Assembly: GCA_963790045.1 (NCBI GenBank) | Contig: CAWBMS010000015.1 | Span: 1 to 64,000, forward strand | DNA: 64,000 nt | Source of the DNA: DATKMP01 sp963790045 | GTDB lineage: Bacteria; Bacteroidota; Ignavibacteria; UBA10030 | Reading direction: 5' to 3' | Shown here: piece by piece, positions 9,486 through 19,865 of the stretch | How the letters are laid out: every line of letters starts with the position of its first letter | How positions within the stretch are numbered: position 1 is the first letter of the stretch | Made by a program: the position numbers and the translations under genes | Notes under the pieces: model-generated | Databases searched by the model: none | Told to the model about the DNA's origin: nothing | Seen by the model: only the letters and a program-made list of their open reading frames with translations

Positions 9486-12183
9486 TTATTCCAGCTTTCG
9501 TTTTACTTCAACTTCTTTATACGCCTCGATGGTATCGCCTACCTTCAGATCGTTGTAATTTTCAAGAGCGATACCACATTCAAATCCTTGTTCCACTTCG
9601 CGTACATCGTCTTTGAATCGTTTTAAAGAAGCGATCGTTCCATCAAACACTTCAATGCCATCACGGATCAGGCGTATTTTATTGTTGCGTGTAATTTTTC
9701 CATCACGCACATAACAACCGGCAATGGTACCGAGCTTCGAGATTTTAAAGACATCACGAATTTCTACTGTCGCCATGACTTCTTCAGAAATGGTCGGCGC
9801 AAGCATACCTTCCAGTGCTTGTTTAACATCAGAAATTGCATTGTAAATAATATTATACAGGCGAATATCGACGCTTTCCGTTTGTGCAAGCTGCCGTGCT
9901 TTCAAATTCGGACGCACATGGAAACCGATAATGACCGCGTGTGATGCCATCGCAAGCAACACATCGGATTCAGAAATTCCACCGACGCCCTTATGCACCA
10001 CCAACACTTTCACTTCATCGGTGGAAAGTTTTAAGAGCGAATCTGCCAGCGCTTCAGCCGAACCATCGAAATCTGCTTTTACGATAATCGGAAGATCGCG
10101 AACCTGTCCTTCTTTGATCTGTTGAGAAATATCGTCCAGCGTCAACCTGTGCGTTTGTCGGAAATCTTGTTCGCGTTTGAGCTGTTGACGCCGAGAACTA
10201 ATCTCGCGTGTTTCACGTTCTTCTGCAAGCACGATAAATTCATCGCCCGCTTGCGGAATGCCGTCGAATCCTGTAATTTGTACCGGTTGTGAAGGCGTTG
10301 CTTCTGCAACACGCTGTCCGCGCTCGTCATACATTGCACGCACACGTCCACTCCAAACGCCACTCACGAATGAATCTCCAACTTTCAATGTTCCCTTTCG
10401 GTACCAAAACAGTAGCAGTGATTCCCCGCCCTTTATCCAGCTCTGCTTCAACGATCGTACCGCGTGCCAGCCGGTCTGGATTGGCACGAAGATTCAACAT
10501 TTCAGCTTCCAATAAAATTTTTTCTAACAGCAAATTTACATTTGTTCCTTTTTTTGCTGAAAGTTCCACGGCCTGAGCTTTTCCACCATAATCTTCAATG
10601 AGCACATTGTGCTCGGCCAGTTGTTGTTTAATGCGTTCGGGATTGGCTTCCGGTTTATCGATTTTGTTGATCGCAACAAGAATCGGTACACTTGCTGCTT
10701 GCGCGTGACTGATTGCTTCTATGGTCTGCGGCATCACACTATCATCCGCCGCAACAACAAGCACAACAATATCCGTAATCTGAGCGCCGCGAGCACGCAT
10801 GGCCGTGAATGCTTCATGACCCGGCGTATCTAAAAACGTGATTTGTTTTGAACCGTTGACAGTAACTTTGTATGCGCCGATATGCTGCGTAATTCCGCCG
10901 GCTTCACCAGCAACAACATTTGCGTTACGAACATAATCAAGCAACGATGTTTTGCCGTGATCGACATGTCCCATAATCGTAACGACCGGCGGCCGTGGCT
11001 TTAACGATGCTTCATCATCTACTTGATCTGTAAGGATATCTTTTGCAAACTCTGATTCAAAATCGACTTGAAATCCGAACTCATCTGCAACAAGCGTAAT
11101 CGTATCTTTTTCTAATCGCTGATTGATAGATACCATCATACCCAGTCCCATCACCTTTTGAATGACATCGGCAACAGGTACACGCATCAAATTGGCAAGC
11201 TCGCCCACGGTAACAAATTCTGTCGCTTTAATACGCGTCTTGTCAAGCTCTTGCTGATCTAAAATTCGTTGCTGCTCTTCTTCACGCTTTTCTTTTTTCT
11301 TTCTACGAATTGCAGCACGGGTAACCGCAACATCTCCTTCTGTATCTGAAAGCGTTTCACGAATTGCACGCGCAACCTCGTCTTCATCCACTTCTGCACG
11401 GCGCACACGTTTTCGTTTGCGTGATTTATCGACTTCTACTTCTTCGGCGCTGCTGGGAACGGCTTGTTTCGGATGGACAGTTGCATCTATTTTCTTTTTC
11501 TTTTTCTTTCGTTTTTTATCTGCTTCTGCCGTTGATTGCCCTGTTGCTGCGGCAGAGGTTAAATCCATTTTTCCTTTAATTGTCAATCCACGTTGCGGAT
11601 GGGCAATGAGCGCTTCTAACGGTGTTTGTTGATTTTTTTTCTTATGTTGTTCACGCGAACGTACTGGCAGTGCCGCTGGTTGCTTTTCTTCGTTAGGTTT
11701 TTCAACAATCGCTTTTGGCGGTTCAGGCTTAAGAATCGGGGGAGGCGGTTCCACAGATGGAACGACAACATCGACGTGTTCGGGAATGATTTCTTTAACT
11801 ACTCCCGGCTCTTCCGCGTCTTCAGGTTCAACGATCGGTTCTTCCGGTACTATAGGGGCTTGCGTTTCTATAACTTCAACGAGTTCTTCTTCCGCGGCAA
11901 ATTTTTCTTCTTCTTTTGCCGCATTTTTTTTATCTGCCTTGTCGGTTTTTTCTTTCCGTGTCGAGCGGAATTCTTGCAGCTTCCGTTGGTGTCGTTCAGC
12001 AACTTCTTTTTCTTTTTTGAAGTGCCCCATAATGAGCGACAGCATATCTTCGTCCACCGTGCTCATGTGCCCCTTCACATCAAAGCCCTTCTTTCGAAGA
12101 AATTCGATAATTGTTTCACTCGAAAGATTCAGGTCTTTTGCGAGATTGAAGATTTTTATTTTTTTCTGTACTGATTCAGACAT
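9486..12183 (-). CDS. infB: Translation initiation factor IF-2 (one frameshift)
   Basis: GTPase that brings fMet-tRNA to the 30S subunit. Start chosen at the ATG for MSESVQKK rather than the upstream TTG. The IF2_N domain (SSETIIEFLRKKGFDVKGHMS) is followed by a long charged linker rich in Lys/Glu/Pro, then the G domain with GHVDHGKTSLLDY, DTPGHEAFTAMRARG and NKIDKPEAN. The frame breaks in the first beta-barrel at TATVLV / KGTLKVGDSF, at GTAC 10401-10404. One extra base explains it (GGTACC versus GGTAC). The rest of domain II, the linker helix and the final barrel follow. About 898 residues when joined. Confidence 0.92.
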
Positions 12184-12214
12184 TCGTTTTTTTCCGATAC
12201 CAAGCAACTAAAAA

Positions 12215-13609
12215 TTATGATGCATGTTCTTCTGTTTTTTCTTTTGCGTCGGATGCGGGCGCTGGCGATTCCGATGCAGCGCTCTCGCCCTCAGGTTCCT
12301 CTTTCTTGGTATCGATAGAGGCGTTGAGTTCCGCGATAAGTTCATTCGCATCGTCGTCATTTTCAACTTCTGCGTCTTCCAGGCCTTTCCGGAGCATTGC
12401 GATAATTTCATCCACCTTATCAGGCTCGATCGCAAGAGTATTCATAATATCTTCTTTCGATGCTTGCAAGACGTCACGAACGGTCTTGAAGTTTTCATCG
12501 AAAAACCGATGGAAGAGTACGTCGCCAAGTTCTTCGCGGAACTCCGACAGATCCATATCATACTCTTCTTCTTCGCCGCCTTCTTTTTGAACAAGAATTT
12601 CGTAACCGGTTAACTTAGATGCAAGTCGAACATTTTGTCCGCCCTTTCCGATTGCCAGCGAAACCTGATCAGTAGTAACGGTAATATTGACCTTTTTATT
12701 TTCGTGATCAATTTGAACATCTTTTAATTTTGCAGGCGCCAAGGCACGCTGAATAAATTGAAGCGGATCCTCCGTGAAATTTACGACATCGATGTTTTCA
12801 TTATTCAGTTCACGAACGATGGCATGAATTCTCACGCCTTTCATTCCAACGCACGCGCCGACGGCATCGATGCGTTCATCATGCGAAAGCACAGCCACCT
12901 TGGCGCGATCACCCGGTTCACGAGCAATCCGTTTAATTTCGATGATGCCGTCATAAATTTCAGGAATTTCAATTTCAAATAGGCGCATCAAAAATTGTGG
13001 ATCGGTACGAGAAATAATCACCGTCGGTGTTCCAGCGCCCTTTCTCACCTCTTTCACAATCGCACGAATGGTATCACCTTTTTTATAGCGCTCTTTGTAA
13101 ATCTGCTCGCTACGAGGAAGAATGAGTTCATTTTTGTTGTGCATCACCAAAATCTCGCCCTTGCCCTTTCGGATCTGGTAAATTTCTCCGACAACAATTT
13201 CGCCCAACGAATTTGTATATTCATTATAGACCGATTCGCGTTCAATTTCTTTAATGCGCTGATTGAGATTTTGTTTTGCACTGATCACAAGACGCCGTCC
13301 AAAATCTGCTAACGGAATAATTTCTACGAAGTCTTCACCCACTTCAAGATGATCGCCGGATTTTTCGTATGCCTCTTCGACAGAAATTTGCAGCGAAGCA
13401 TTTTCCACCTTCTCGACAACTTCTTTCTCCAAATAAATTTCGATGTCGCCCTTGTCCATATTGACCACAACATCACAACGCGCATCCAATCCGTATTTCT
13501 TTTTGACCATCATGCCGAAAATTTCTTCGACAATGCCGACGAGAATATCCTTATCGACACCTTTTTCTCGAACCATTTGTGCAAATGATTCAACGATCTC
13601 GTGATTCAT
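12215..13609 (-). CDS. nusA: Transcription termination/antitermination factor NusA
   Basis: RNA polymerase-associated factor modulating pausing, termination and antitermination. 464 residues: N-terminal polymerase-binding domain, an S1 domain near 135-200 (VGEIYQIRKGKGEILVMHN), a KH1 motif GVGMKG-like (GACVGMKGVRIHAIV near 250) and KH2 (SLAIGKGGQNVRLASKLTGY near 320). It has an acidic C-terminal tail of Glu/Ala/Ser. An uninterrupted GTAC at 13005-13008 shows that such sites do not always coincide with a break. Second gene of the rimP operon. Confidence 0.96.
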   Translation of the reverse strand: MNHEIVESFAQMVREKGVDKDILVGIVEEIFGMMVKKKYGLDARCDVVVNMDKGDIEIYLEKEVVEKVENASLQISVEEAYEKSGDHLEVGEDFVEIIPLADFGRRLVISAKQNLNQRIKEIERESVYNEYTNSLGEIVVGEIYQIRKGKGEILVMHNKNELILPRSEQIYKERYKKGDTIRAIVKEVRKGAGTPTVIISRTDPQFLMRLFEIEIPEIYDGIIEIKRIAREPGDRAKVAVLSHDERIDAVGACVGMKGVRIHAIVRELNNENIDVVNFTEDPLQFIQRALAPAKLKDVQIDHENKKVNITVTTDQVSLAIGKGGQNVRLASKLTGYEILVQKEGGEEEEYDMDLSEFREELGDVLFHRFFDENFKTVRDVLQASKEDIMNTLAIEPDKVDEIIAMLRKGLEDAEVENDDDANELIAELNASIDTKKEEPEGESAASESPAPASDAKEKTEEHAS

Positions 13610-13646
13610 TCTTTACCTCCAAATTCAACTTCATATTCATTACTCC

Positions 13647-14102
13647 CTACCATGGAAGTTCTACAAGACATTCAATAATTTCTGAAAACAACAGTGTTGT
13701 TGGATTTCCATTTGAATCTGCAAACACTGCATCATTATCTGTTGCTGCGGTCAATGTTCCGCGCAATTCCATGCGTTGTTCATCTCGATTGTAATGTACT
13801 TTAAATTTTCGTCCGATATTTTTTTTATACTGCCGCGGAATCATCAACGGTTTATTCAAACCCGGTGATGACACCTGCAACAGATAGGCATCGGCAAACA
13901 AATTTTCCGTTTCCATTGCAGCGCCAAGCTGCCTGCTGATTTCCGCGCACTGGTCGATGGTGATTCCTGCATCGGTATCGATAAACACATCTACTGTTTT
14001 TCGTTTGCCGGCCGGTAAAACTTTCACTTCGACCACAAAAGCATTATATGGAACAAGCAGCGGTTCCAACAATGCCGCGATTTTTTGCCTGAGGTCAATC
14101 AT
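13647..14102 (-). CDS. rimP: Ribosome maturation factor RimP
   Basis: Assists 30S assembly. 151 residues. Family features are the AFVVEVKVLPAGKR strand, D-A-G-ITIDQCAEISRQL near residue 50 and YLLQVSSPGLNKPL near residue 80. First gene of the rimP-nusA-infB-rbfA-truB-ribF-rpsO-pnp operon. The leader contains a hairpin with a T-run directly before the start codon. Confidence 0.94.
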   Translation of the reverse strand: MIDLRQKIAALLEPLLVPYNAFVVEVKVLPAGKRKTVDVFIDTDAGITIDQCAEISRQLGAAMETENLFADAYLLQVSSPGLNKPLMIPRQYKKNIGRKFKVHYNRDEQRMELRGTLTAATDNDAVFADSNGNPTTLLFSEIIECLVELPW

Positions 14103-14119
14103 CGATCATTTATGCTTCC

Positions 14120-14148
14120 AAAAAAAATAGCCCGTTACAGCGGGCTAT
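14120..14148 (-). terminator. Terminator-like hairpin before rimP
   Basis: A perfect 8-bp stem ATAGCCCG/CGGGCTAT (14127-14134 with 14141-14148) with a 6-base loop and an eight-T tail on the minus strand. It ends the upstream LOG gene transcript. A promoter-like pair lies upstream of it at 14168-14196, so it could also act as a leader attenuator for the nusA operon. Confidence 0.75.
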
Positions 14149-14167
14149 CATCACTTACTACGCACTT

Positions 14168-14196
14168 AATATAGCGATGCTTTCTGCAAGAAGCAA
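14168..14196 (-). promoter_or_regulatory. Possible promoter upstream of the rimP-nusA operon
   Basis: On the minus strand TTGCTT (14196-14191) and TATATT (14173-14168) are separated by exactly 17 bases, a fair sigma-70-like match in the 133-base gap between LOG and rimP. Transcription would begin near 14160, just upstream of the hairpin at 14148-14127. Confidence 0.4.
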
Positions 14197-14235
14197 GTGC
14201 CAAAAATCTCTTTTTGCCACGATCAATATTTTGGA

Positions 14236-14958
14236 TTAAAAATTTGTTACCATTGTAATTTTTTTGTAAAATTCCGCAATTAATCGAGCCGCTTCGGCGG
14301 GATCATCCGTTACATAAAATAATTCTACATCGCCGGCAGAAATCATTTTTTCGTCAACCAACTTTTTCTTAATCCACTCGACGAGGCCAGCCCAATAGTC
14401 TGTTCCCATAAGGATAATGGGAAATGCACGAGTTTTTTTTGTCTGAACCAATGTCATGGCTTCGAATAATTCGTCAAGCGTTCCAAAACCGCCGGGCAAA
14501 ACTACAAAACCGTGCGCGTATTTGACAAACATCACTTTGCGGACAAAAAAATGCCTAAACGTTTGTAAACGGCCATGATCGATGTATTTATTGCCGCTTT
14601 GTTCATGCGGCAATTCAATCGCAACACCGACAGATTCCCCTCCTTCTTCTTGTGCACCACGATTCGCTGCTTCCATAATTCCAGGACCGCCGCCGGTTAG
14701 CACGTTGAAGCCCTGCTTGACAAGCTCACGCGCAACAGCACGCCCAAGCTCATAATGTTTCGATCCTTCTTTGATGCGTGCCGATCCAAATATGGAAACG
14801 AGTTTTTTTTGATGCGACATCAACGTAAAACCCTCGATGAATTCCGCCAAAATGCGGAACACGCGCCAAACATCGTCCTGTGCGCTTAATAAGGTTGCAA
14901 GTTGTTGATCCTGCCGCGCGTCATATTCTGTTCGTTGATGTGTGGGAGTTGAATCCAT
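14236..14958 (-). CDS. LOG family (TIGR00730-type) Rossmann-fold protein
   Basis: 240 residues with the hallmark LPGGFGTLDELFE near residue 150 and GGGPGIMEAANRGA near 90. The LOG family includes phosphoribohydrolases releasing cytokinin bases from nucleotide 5'-monophosphates, and AMP/pyrimidine nucleosidases. The substrate here cannot be told from sequence. Last gene before the terminator at 14120-14148, 22 bases after ltaE. Confidence 0.88.
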   Translation of the reverse strand: MDSTPTHQRTEYDARQDQQLATLLSAQDDVWRVFRILAEFIEGFTLMSHQKKLVSIFGSARIKEGSKHYELGRAVARELVKQGFNVLTGGGPGIMEAANRGAQEEGGESVGVAIELPHEQSGNKYIDHGRLQTFRHFFVRKVMFVKYAHGFVVLPGGFGTLDELFEAMTLVQTKKTRAFPIILMGTDYWAGLVEWIKKKLVDEKMISAGDVELFYVTDDPAEAARLIAEFYKKITMVTNF

Positions 14959-14980
14959 AATTCACCTTTTCAATAATAAT

Positions 14981-16012
14981 TCATGCTAAAACATGTTGAA
15001 TAATTTCTACAGCATGTTGCACTTCTTCAAGTGAAACATCGAGATGTGTTACCGCTCGAAGTGCCGTGCTGCTCATTTCCGACAGCAGCACACCTTCAGA
15101 TTTGAGTGTTGAAAGAATTTCGCTAATAGTTTCTTTGCGTTGCGTACTATCGATGATAACAATGTTGGTCTGAACAGTTTCAGGATGAACAATAAATCCT
15201 TCTATCGTGCTCATTGCTTCCGCGATTTTTTTTGCTTTTAGATGATCTTCGGCAAGCCGTTGAATATTATGCTCAAGCGCATACAACGCTCCGGCAGCAA
15301 GAATTCCCACTTGCCGCATGCCGCCGCCGAAAATTTTGCGATACTTGCGCGCACGCTGAATAAATTCCGCAGAGCCGACGAGCGTAGAACCAACGGGAGC
15401 GCCAAGCCCTTTGGAAAAACAAACGGAAACTGAATCAAAATATTTTGCATATTCATGCGGTGCAATACCGGTTGCCACAGAAGCATTCCACAATCGTGCG
15501 CCATCTAAATGCAATGCCAGCTTTTGTTCACGTGCAAAATCATGAATTTGCTGAATCACTTCTAACGGATAAATCGTTCCACCGGCTTTATTGTGCGTGT
15601 TTTCCAGACAAATAAGCCGCGTAATAGGATTGTAATAGACAGAAGAACGAACCACTGCAGGAAGCTGATCGGCATGTAAAATTTCATGATCGCCTTTAAC
15701 CGTGTGTAGTTGCACATTGGAAAGAAATGCTGCTGCCGCAGTTTCAAAATTAAAGATATGCGATTCTTCTTCGACAATCACTTCGTCGCCCGGCTGCGTA
15801 TGGCATTTCAGCGCAAGCTGATTCGACATAACACCGGATGGAACAAATAATGCTGCTTCTTTGTGAAGCAGCTCAGCAACTTTTTGTTCCAATCGATTGA
15901 CCGTCGGATCTTCGCCGTACACATCATCGCCAACTTCTGCCAAAACCATTGCGGCGCGCATTTCCACTGATGGTTTAGTCACTGTATCACTGCGCAAATC
16001 TATATATTGCAT
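14981..16012 (-). CDS. ltaE: Low-specificity L-threonine aldolase
   Basis: PLP enzyme cleaving L-threonine or allo-threonine to glycine and acetaldehyde. About 343 residues from MQYIDLRSDTVTKPS. The ATG overlaps the lnt stop as TGATG, so the longer upstream start is rejected. Family signs are DLRSDTVT at the N-terminus, VGDDVYGEDPTV near 30, ALHLDGARLWNA near 165 and the PLP lysine in SVCFSKGLGAPVGS near 195. It is a possible glycine source; the glycine-cleaving gcvP lies far away at 50 kb. Confidence 0.93.
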   Translation of the reverse strand: MQYIDLRSDTVTKPSVEMRAAMVLAEVGDDVYGEDPTVNRLEQKVAELLHKEAALFVPSGVMSNQLALKCHTQPGDEVIVEEESHIFNFETAAAAFLSNVQLHTVKGDHEILHADQLPAVVRSSVYYNPITRLICLENTHNKAGGTIYPLEVIQQIHDFAREQKLALHLDGARLWNASVATGIAPHEYAKYFDSVSVCFSKGLGAPVGSTLVGSAEFIQRARKYRKIFGGGMRQVGILAAGALYALEHNIQRLAEDHLKAKKIAEAMSTIEGFIVHPETVQTNIVIIDSTQRKETISEILSTLKSEGVLLSEMSSTALRAVTHLDVSLEEVQHAVEIIQHVLA

Positions 16013-17674
16013 CAAACACCTCTTCGCTTTATCGTTAATGAATACGTCGTTGCGGCGAATACGAGAAGGATAGAAAACATCACACATAATTTTCCAACAA
16101 TATCGCCGTACCGTACATAAAATGTTGTTCGATTTTGTAAATGAATATCCGCGACAAAAGAATTTGCGGTATATAATTTTGTGTGAAAGCGCACAACGCC
16201 GGTCGGGTCAACGATCAACGAAATTCCACCGTTGGCACATTGCACTACCCAGCGCCGCGTTTCAATCGCACGCAGCGACGCAAACGATGCATGCTGATAT
16301 GCGCCGGATGTATTCCCCCACCAGCTATCGTTGGTAACAACAATTAAAAATTGTGCACCGCGTTGGACAAACGCACGTACAAAATCCGGATATGCCGATT
16401 CATAACAAATCACAGCACCTGCTGTTGTAAAAATTTTTTGCGATGTCGTAAAAGGAAAGACGATTGTATCACTACCTTTTCCCCAGCTGGAAATACCGAC
16501 ATTCCATTTCAACGGTTCGATGAGAAATCGAAATGTTTCTGGATACGGGAGACGTTCGCCAAATGGAACGAGTTCAATTTTTCGGTAGATTGGCGAAACA
16601 TTGCGGTGTTCCTGAATCAATGCTACTGAGTTATACGATTGCGCATACAGATCGTCATTGATTTTTTCCGATGTCGCAGGAGCATCAGTAGAAGAAAAAT
16701 ATTGAACGGTCGGTAATCCGGTAAGAACCGGTATTTTTACGGAATCGATAAACGAAAATAATTGCTGTTGGTACGAAATATATTTAGGATGTAAAAAATG
16801 AAACGGAATTGCCGTTTCCGGCCAGATGAAAACATCGGGCGAATCGGCTGCAATTTTCTTTGATTCCGTCAACAACGTGTGAAATTGGCTATCGGTACGA
16901 TTCCCAAGGATTAAAAGATTTATCGCCCCACTTTTCCCACGGATCGATATTGGGCTGCACAATACCCAGGCGAAGTTTTGCACCATCATTTATTGCATAA
17001 TGATGCATTTGAATCGAACCATAAATTTTTGGTCCAAAGTAAATTACAACCAGTAAGACAACAGTCAAAATCGTCTGTCGTGATATGAGATTCCATTTCG
17101 ATGAAGATAAATTTCTTAAAAGAATGTATGCGGTAATATTGAAGGCAAGAATCAGCAACGATATTCCGTAGATAGAAACAAATTCGATGATTTGAATTCC
17201 GCTGAGATTATATGCTTGACTGTTGCCAATGGTGAGCCATGGAAATGAATATTCTGTAAGAGAATGCAAATATTCAAAACTCACCCACATCAATGCAAAA
17301 CTAAAGTACCATGCCGTTTGCCCTAATTTTCGTTTGACGAAAAATGCCAACATCAGCAGCGGTAAAAAAAATACAGGATGCAAGACAACAACCGCGACGC
17401 CTGCTGTCATCATCCAGACATCTTTGCAATATGCAAATCCTCCCGTCCAATAAATTGTGAGCAGATGGAAGATGAATAAAAAAATGTACGCTCGTATGGC
17501 AAAGCGCCAGTAGGAATTCGATTCGTCTGCAACAAGCAAGAGCGGAATGAATGCGACGAATGCCAACGAAAATAATGGCGACGGTGGAAAGGAAACGCCA
17601 AGCAGCGTTCCGCCAAAAACAATTAATGTGATATGCCGCCACCGGTTTGTTGGCAAGGATTGATGATTATTCAC
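16012..17674 (-). CDS. lnt: Apolipoprotein N-acyltransferase (one frameshift)
   Basis: Third step of lipoprotein maturation: N-acylates the lipidated Cys at the inner membrane. The N-terminal frame carries 6-7 hydrophobic segments and reads to GIVQPNIDPWEKWGDKSFNP before stopping. The second frame carries the nitrilase domain with WPETAIP (Glu), YRKIELVPFGERLP (Lys) and ICYESAYP (Cys), the full catalytic triad. The break is at GTAC 16895-16898; removing its T gives NPWES-TDSQFHTLL. The start is uncertain: a GTG at 17674 overlapping the PAP2 stop, or an ATG at 17734. About 553 residues when joined. Lnt fits the lipoproteins and Lol-type genes elsewhere in the window. Confidence 0.88.
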
Positions 17675-18260
17675 GAGGAGGAATTTTGTTTTTAGAAATA
17701 AAGCGGTACCGACCATGTTCAACGATATGCGCAAAAAATAAAACCGCTGTAGCGATCATCAATCCAATAACGGCACCGCCCGCGACATCGGATGGATAAT
17801 GAACTCCCACATAGACGCGTGAGAATGCCACCAACGATGCAAATCCGAACAACCACCATTTTCCGCGCGGGAAAAAATACGCAAGTACAAGTGCACCGGC
17901 AAAATTATTGACCGCATGGGATGACGGAAACGAATAACCGCTGCCGCAGCCGACAAGCAAATGCACATAGACAAGTGAATGACACGGGCGTGGACGTTCA
18001 AGAAGAAATTTGATAACAAAGCTATTGAGTTGGTCGCTGATAATGATGGTAAGAATTAAGAGCAACGCCGCAAGCCGTGTTGTTTTGGATTTGTGAACCA
18101 ACATCCACAACAACAACAGAATGACAGCATAAAGCACGATGCGAATATGATTTAAATCTGTTATAAACGGAAAGAACACATCAAAGACACGATTTTGCAG
18201 CGTGCCATTGATGAAGCGAAACAATCCCACGTCGATTTTATAAAGCAGATCGAACAGCAT
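17667..18260 (-). CDS. PAP2-family membrane phosphatase
   Basis: 197 residues with 5-6 hydrophobic segments and all three motifs of the family: KFLLERPRP near residue 85, PSSHA near 115 and SRVYVGVHYPSD near 147. Likely an undecaprenyl-diphosphate or phosphatidate phosphatase. The substrate is not determinable. It abuts the DedA stop and overlaps the start of lnt, inside an envelope-oriented operon. Confidence 0.87.
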   Translation of the reverse strand: MLFDLLYKIDVGLFRFINGTLQNRVFDVFFPFITDLNHIRIVLYAVILLLLWMLVHKSKTTRLAALLLILTIIISDQLNSFVIKFLLERPRPCHSLVYVHLLVGCGSGYSFPSSHAVNNFAGALVLAYFFPRGKWWLFGFASLVAFSRVYVGVHYPSDVAGGAVIGLMIATAVLFFAHIVEHGRYRFISKNKIPPRE

Positions 18261-18890
18261 TTATTTTTGATCCTTGTCTTTCTTGGCGCCTTTATTCATG
18301 TTTGCATAAAACCATTTTGATAAATAGATCACGAGACCAACGACAACGACGATCGTAATAATTTTGCCGTACGCTTCAAGGTAAAAAAGAATGTGATGCC
18401 AATTGTCGCCCAGTGATTTACCGGCAAAGATTAGAAGGAAATTCCATGCTGCAGAACTGATAAACGACAGCACAATTGTTTTCCAAAGAGACAACTGCGA
18501 CATTCCGACAAAAAACGAAACGACGGCGCGTGTTCCTGCTAAAAATCTGTTCGCAATAACAATCCCATATCCGTATGATTTAAACCATGTTTCCACTGTA
18601 TGAACTTGCTCGTATGGAAGAAATTTTATTTTTCGTGATTCGATCATTCGCACGCCGAACCATTTTCCAATCCAGTACATCGTGACAAAGCCGGCAGTAC
18701 TGGCAACCGTCGATCCTAAAAGCAAAATACCAAAATTCACTTTTCCCAATGCAATGGTCGATGCTGTTGCAACAAGTACGACATCGCTGGGAAATGGCGG
18801 AAAAATATTTTCGATATATGCAACGCCCGCCGCAATAAAATAAATCCATAATGGATTAAATGACGATATATTGTGTAGAAATGATTCCAT
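18261..18890 (-). CDS. DedA (SNARE-associated) family membrane protein
   Basis: Start set at MESFLHNISSF, six bases after the ispF stop; longer starts would run into ispF. About 209 residues with several membrane helices. Signatures are the acidic ENIFPPFPSD near 27 and the G-x-x-x-x-R segment around NRFLAGTRAVVSFFVGM near 120. DedA proteins include undecaprenyl-phosphate and phospholipid flippases. C-terminal tail is Lys-rich. Confidence 0.87.
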   Translation of the reverse strand: MESFLHNISSFNPLWIYFIAAGVAYIENIFPPFPSDVVLVATASTIALGKVNFGILLLGSTVASTAGFVTMYWIGKWFGVRMIESRKIKFLPYEQVHTVETWFKSYGYGIVIANRFLAGTRAVVSFFVGMSQLSLWKTIVLSFISSAAWNFLLIFAGKSLGDNWHHILFYLEAYGKIITIVVVVGLVIYLSKWFYANMNKGAKKDKDQK

Positions 18891-18895
18891 AAGTA

Positions 18896-19420
18896 TTATT
18901 CTAACGGGCATTGAAGTGAAGCGACTGCAAACGCAGCGCATCCTTCTCCTCGTCCGATTGCTCCAAGTTTTTCGTTTGTGGTTGCTTTAATTGATATTTG
19001 ATTGATGTGTAAGCCGGCAGCACGTGCAATATTTTGCTGCATTTCTTCAACGTACGGCGCAATCTTTGGCTGTTCCAAAACAAGGGTTGAATCAATATTC
19101 GTGATGCTGCAATGCGCTGCGTTAAGCAATGCCACAACCTGTTCCAGGAGTTTCAAACTGGATATGCCGCGATAGCGTTCGTCAGTATCGGGGAAATGCT
19201 TGCCAATATCACCCAGGGCTGCTGCACCAAGCAACGCATCACAAATAGCATGAAGTAAAACATCAGCATCGGAATGTCCAAGTAACCCTTTTGTGGAAGG
19301 AATATCGACACCGCCAAGAATCAGTTTTCGATTTTCGGTCAAGGGATGAATATCGTAACCAAAACCGGTTCTCGTTATTGTGGCAATTCGTTTTCGTGAA
19401 AAAATACTTTTTGATTTCAT
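18896..19420 (-). CDS. ispF: 2-C-methyl-D-erythritol 2,4-cyclodiphosphate synthase
   Basis: MEP-pathway enzyme for isoprenoids. 174 residues; the core begins RTGFGYDIHPL (metal-binding Asp-x-His). It is followed by GHSDADVLLHAICDALLGA near 50, DIGKHFPDTD near 70 and KATTNEKLGAIGRGEG near 150. The N-terminus has about 17 extra basic residues. The start overlaps the acyP stop as ATGA. Confidence 0.95.
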   Translation of the reverse strand: MKSKSIFSRKRIATITRTGFGYDIHPLTENRKLILGGVDIPSTKGLLGHSDADVLLHAICDALLGAAALGDIGKHFPDTDERYRGISSLKLLEQVVALLNAAHCSITNIDSTLVLEQPKIAPYVEEMQQNIARAAGLHINQISIKATTNEKLGAIGRGEGCAAFAVASLQCPLE

Positions 19421-19697
19421 TCCCGCACCTCAAAACCGAAAAACGTATCTACCGGTGAAAGCCATTGGACATCAACATGTGTGATATGAGCAAACCGCGG
19501 ACCAATATTTATTTCTTGAATCAATGCCTCTACCATACCGCGTTCACCTTGTGCTTCAATTTCCACTTCCGATGAAAAAAGATTTCTCACATATCCTTCC
19601 ACACCAAGCTCCTGCGCATGGCACAGCACAAAATACCGAAATCCGACTCCTTGCACAATTCCTTGAACCAATACATGTGCTCTGGTACTCTCATCAT
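19417..19697 (-). CDS. acyP: Acylphosphatase (N-terminal frameshift)
   Basis: Hydrolyses carboxyl-phosphate bonds. The frame contains VQGIVQGVGFRYFV (the catalytic Arg loop) and GYVRNL with the catalytic Asn. The conserved RAHVLVQG start of the family lies upstream in the same frame, but no ATG is reachable. A tandem ATGATG at 19697-19692 is in another frame, separated by GTAC 19685-19688. One added base there (for example GTGACC for GTACC) would give MMRV-T-RAHVLVQG and 93 residues, the usual size. An internal TTG start is the alternative. Confidence 0.82.
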
Positions 19698-19737
19698 AAA
19701 AAAATACGGCGAATGGAAGTGAAATGCAATTGTGTAC

Positions 19738-19768
19738 AGAAAAAAAGGACGAACATTTTTCCGTCCTT
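19738..19768 (-). terminator. Terminator after tRNA-Leu
   Basis: Stem AAGGACG/CGTCCTT (19745-19751 with 19762-19768) followed by Ts on the minus strand. It ends the tRNA-Lys/tRNA-Leu transcript before acyP. Confidence 0.75.
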
Positions 19769-19774
19769 TTGTTG

Positions 19775-19857
19775 TGCGGAAGGCGGGACTTGAACCCGCA
19801 CGCCTTGTGGGCGCCACCCCCTCAAGATGGTGTGTCTGCCAGTTCCACCACTTCCGC
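19775..19857 (-). tRNA. tRNA-Leu (anticodon GAG)
   Basis: 83-base gene without encoded CCA. Acceptor GCGGAAG/CTTCCGC, D arm with TGGCAGAC, anticodon stem CCATC/GGTGG around loop TTGAGGG, a class II variable arm (GCGCCCACAAGGCGT) and T-loop GTTCAAGTC. The long variable arm and the GAG anticodon identify Leu for CUC/CUU codons. Confidence 0.95.
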
Positions 19858-19865
19858 AAAAGTTG

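Noticed and set aside
11626..12174. Long plus-strand frame opposite the infB linker
   Set aside because: It arises from the Lys/Glu-rich codons of the IF-2 linker read in reverse (Phe/Leu/Ser-rich) and has no independent support.
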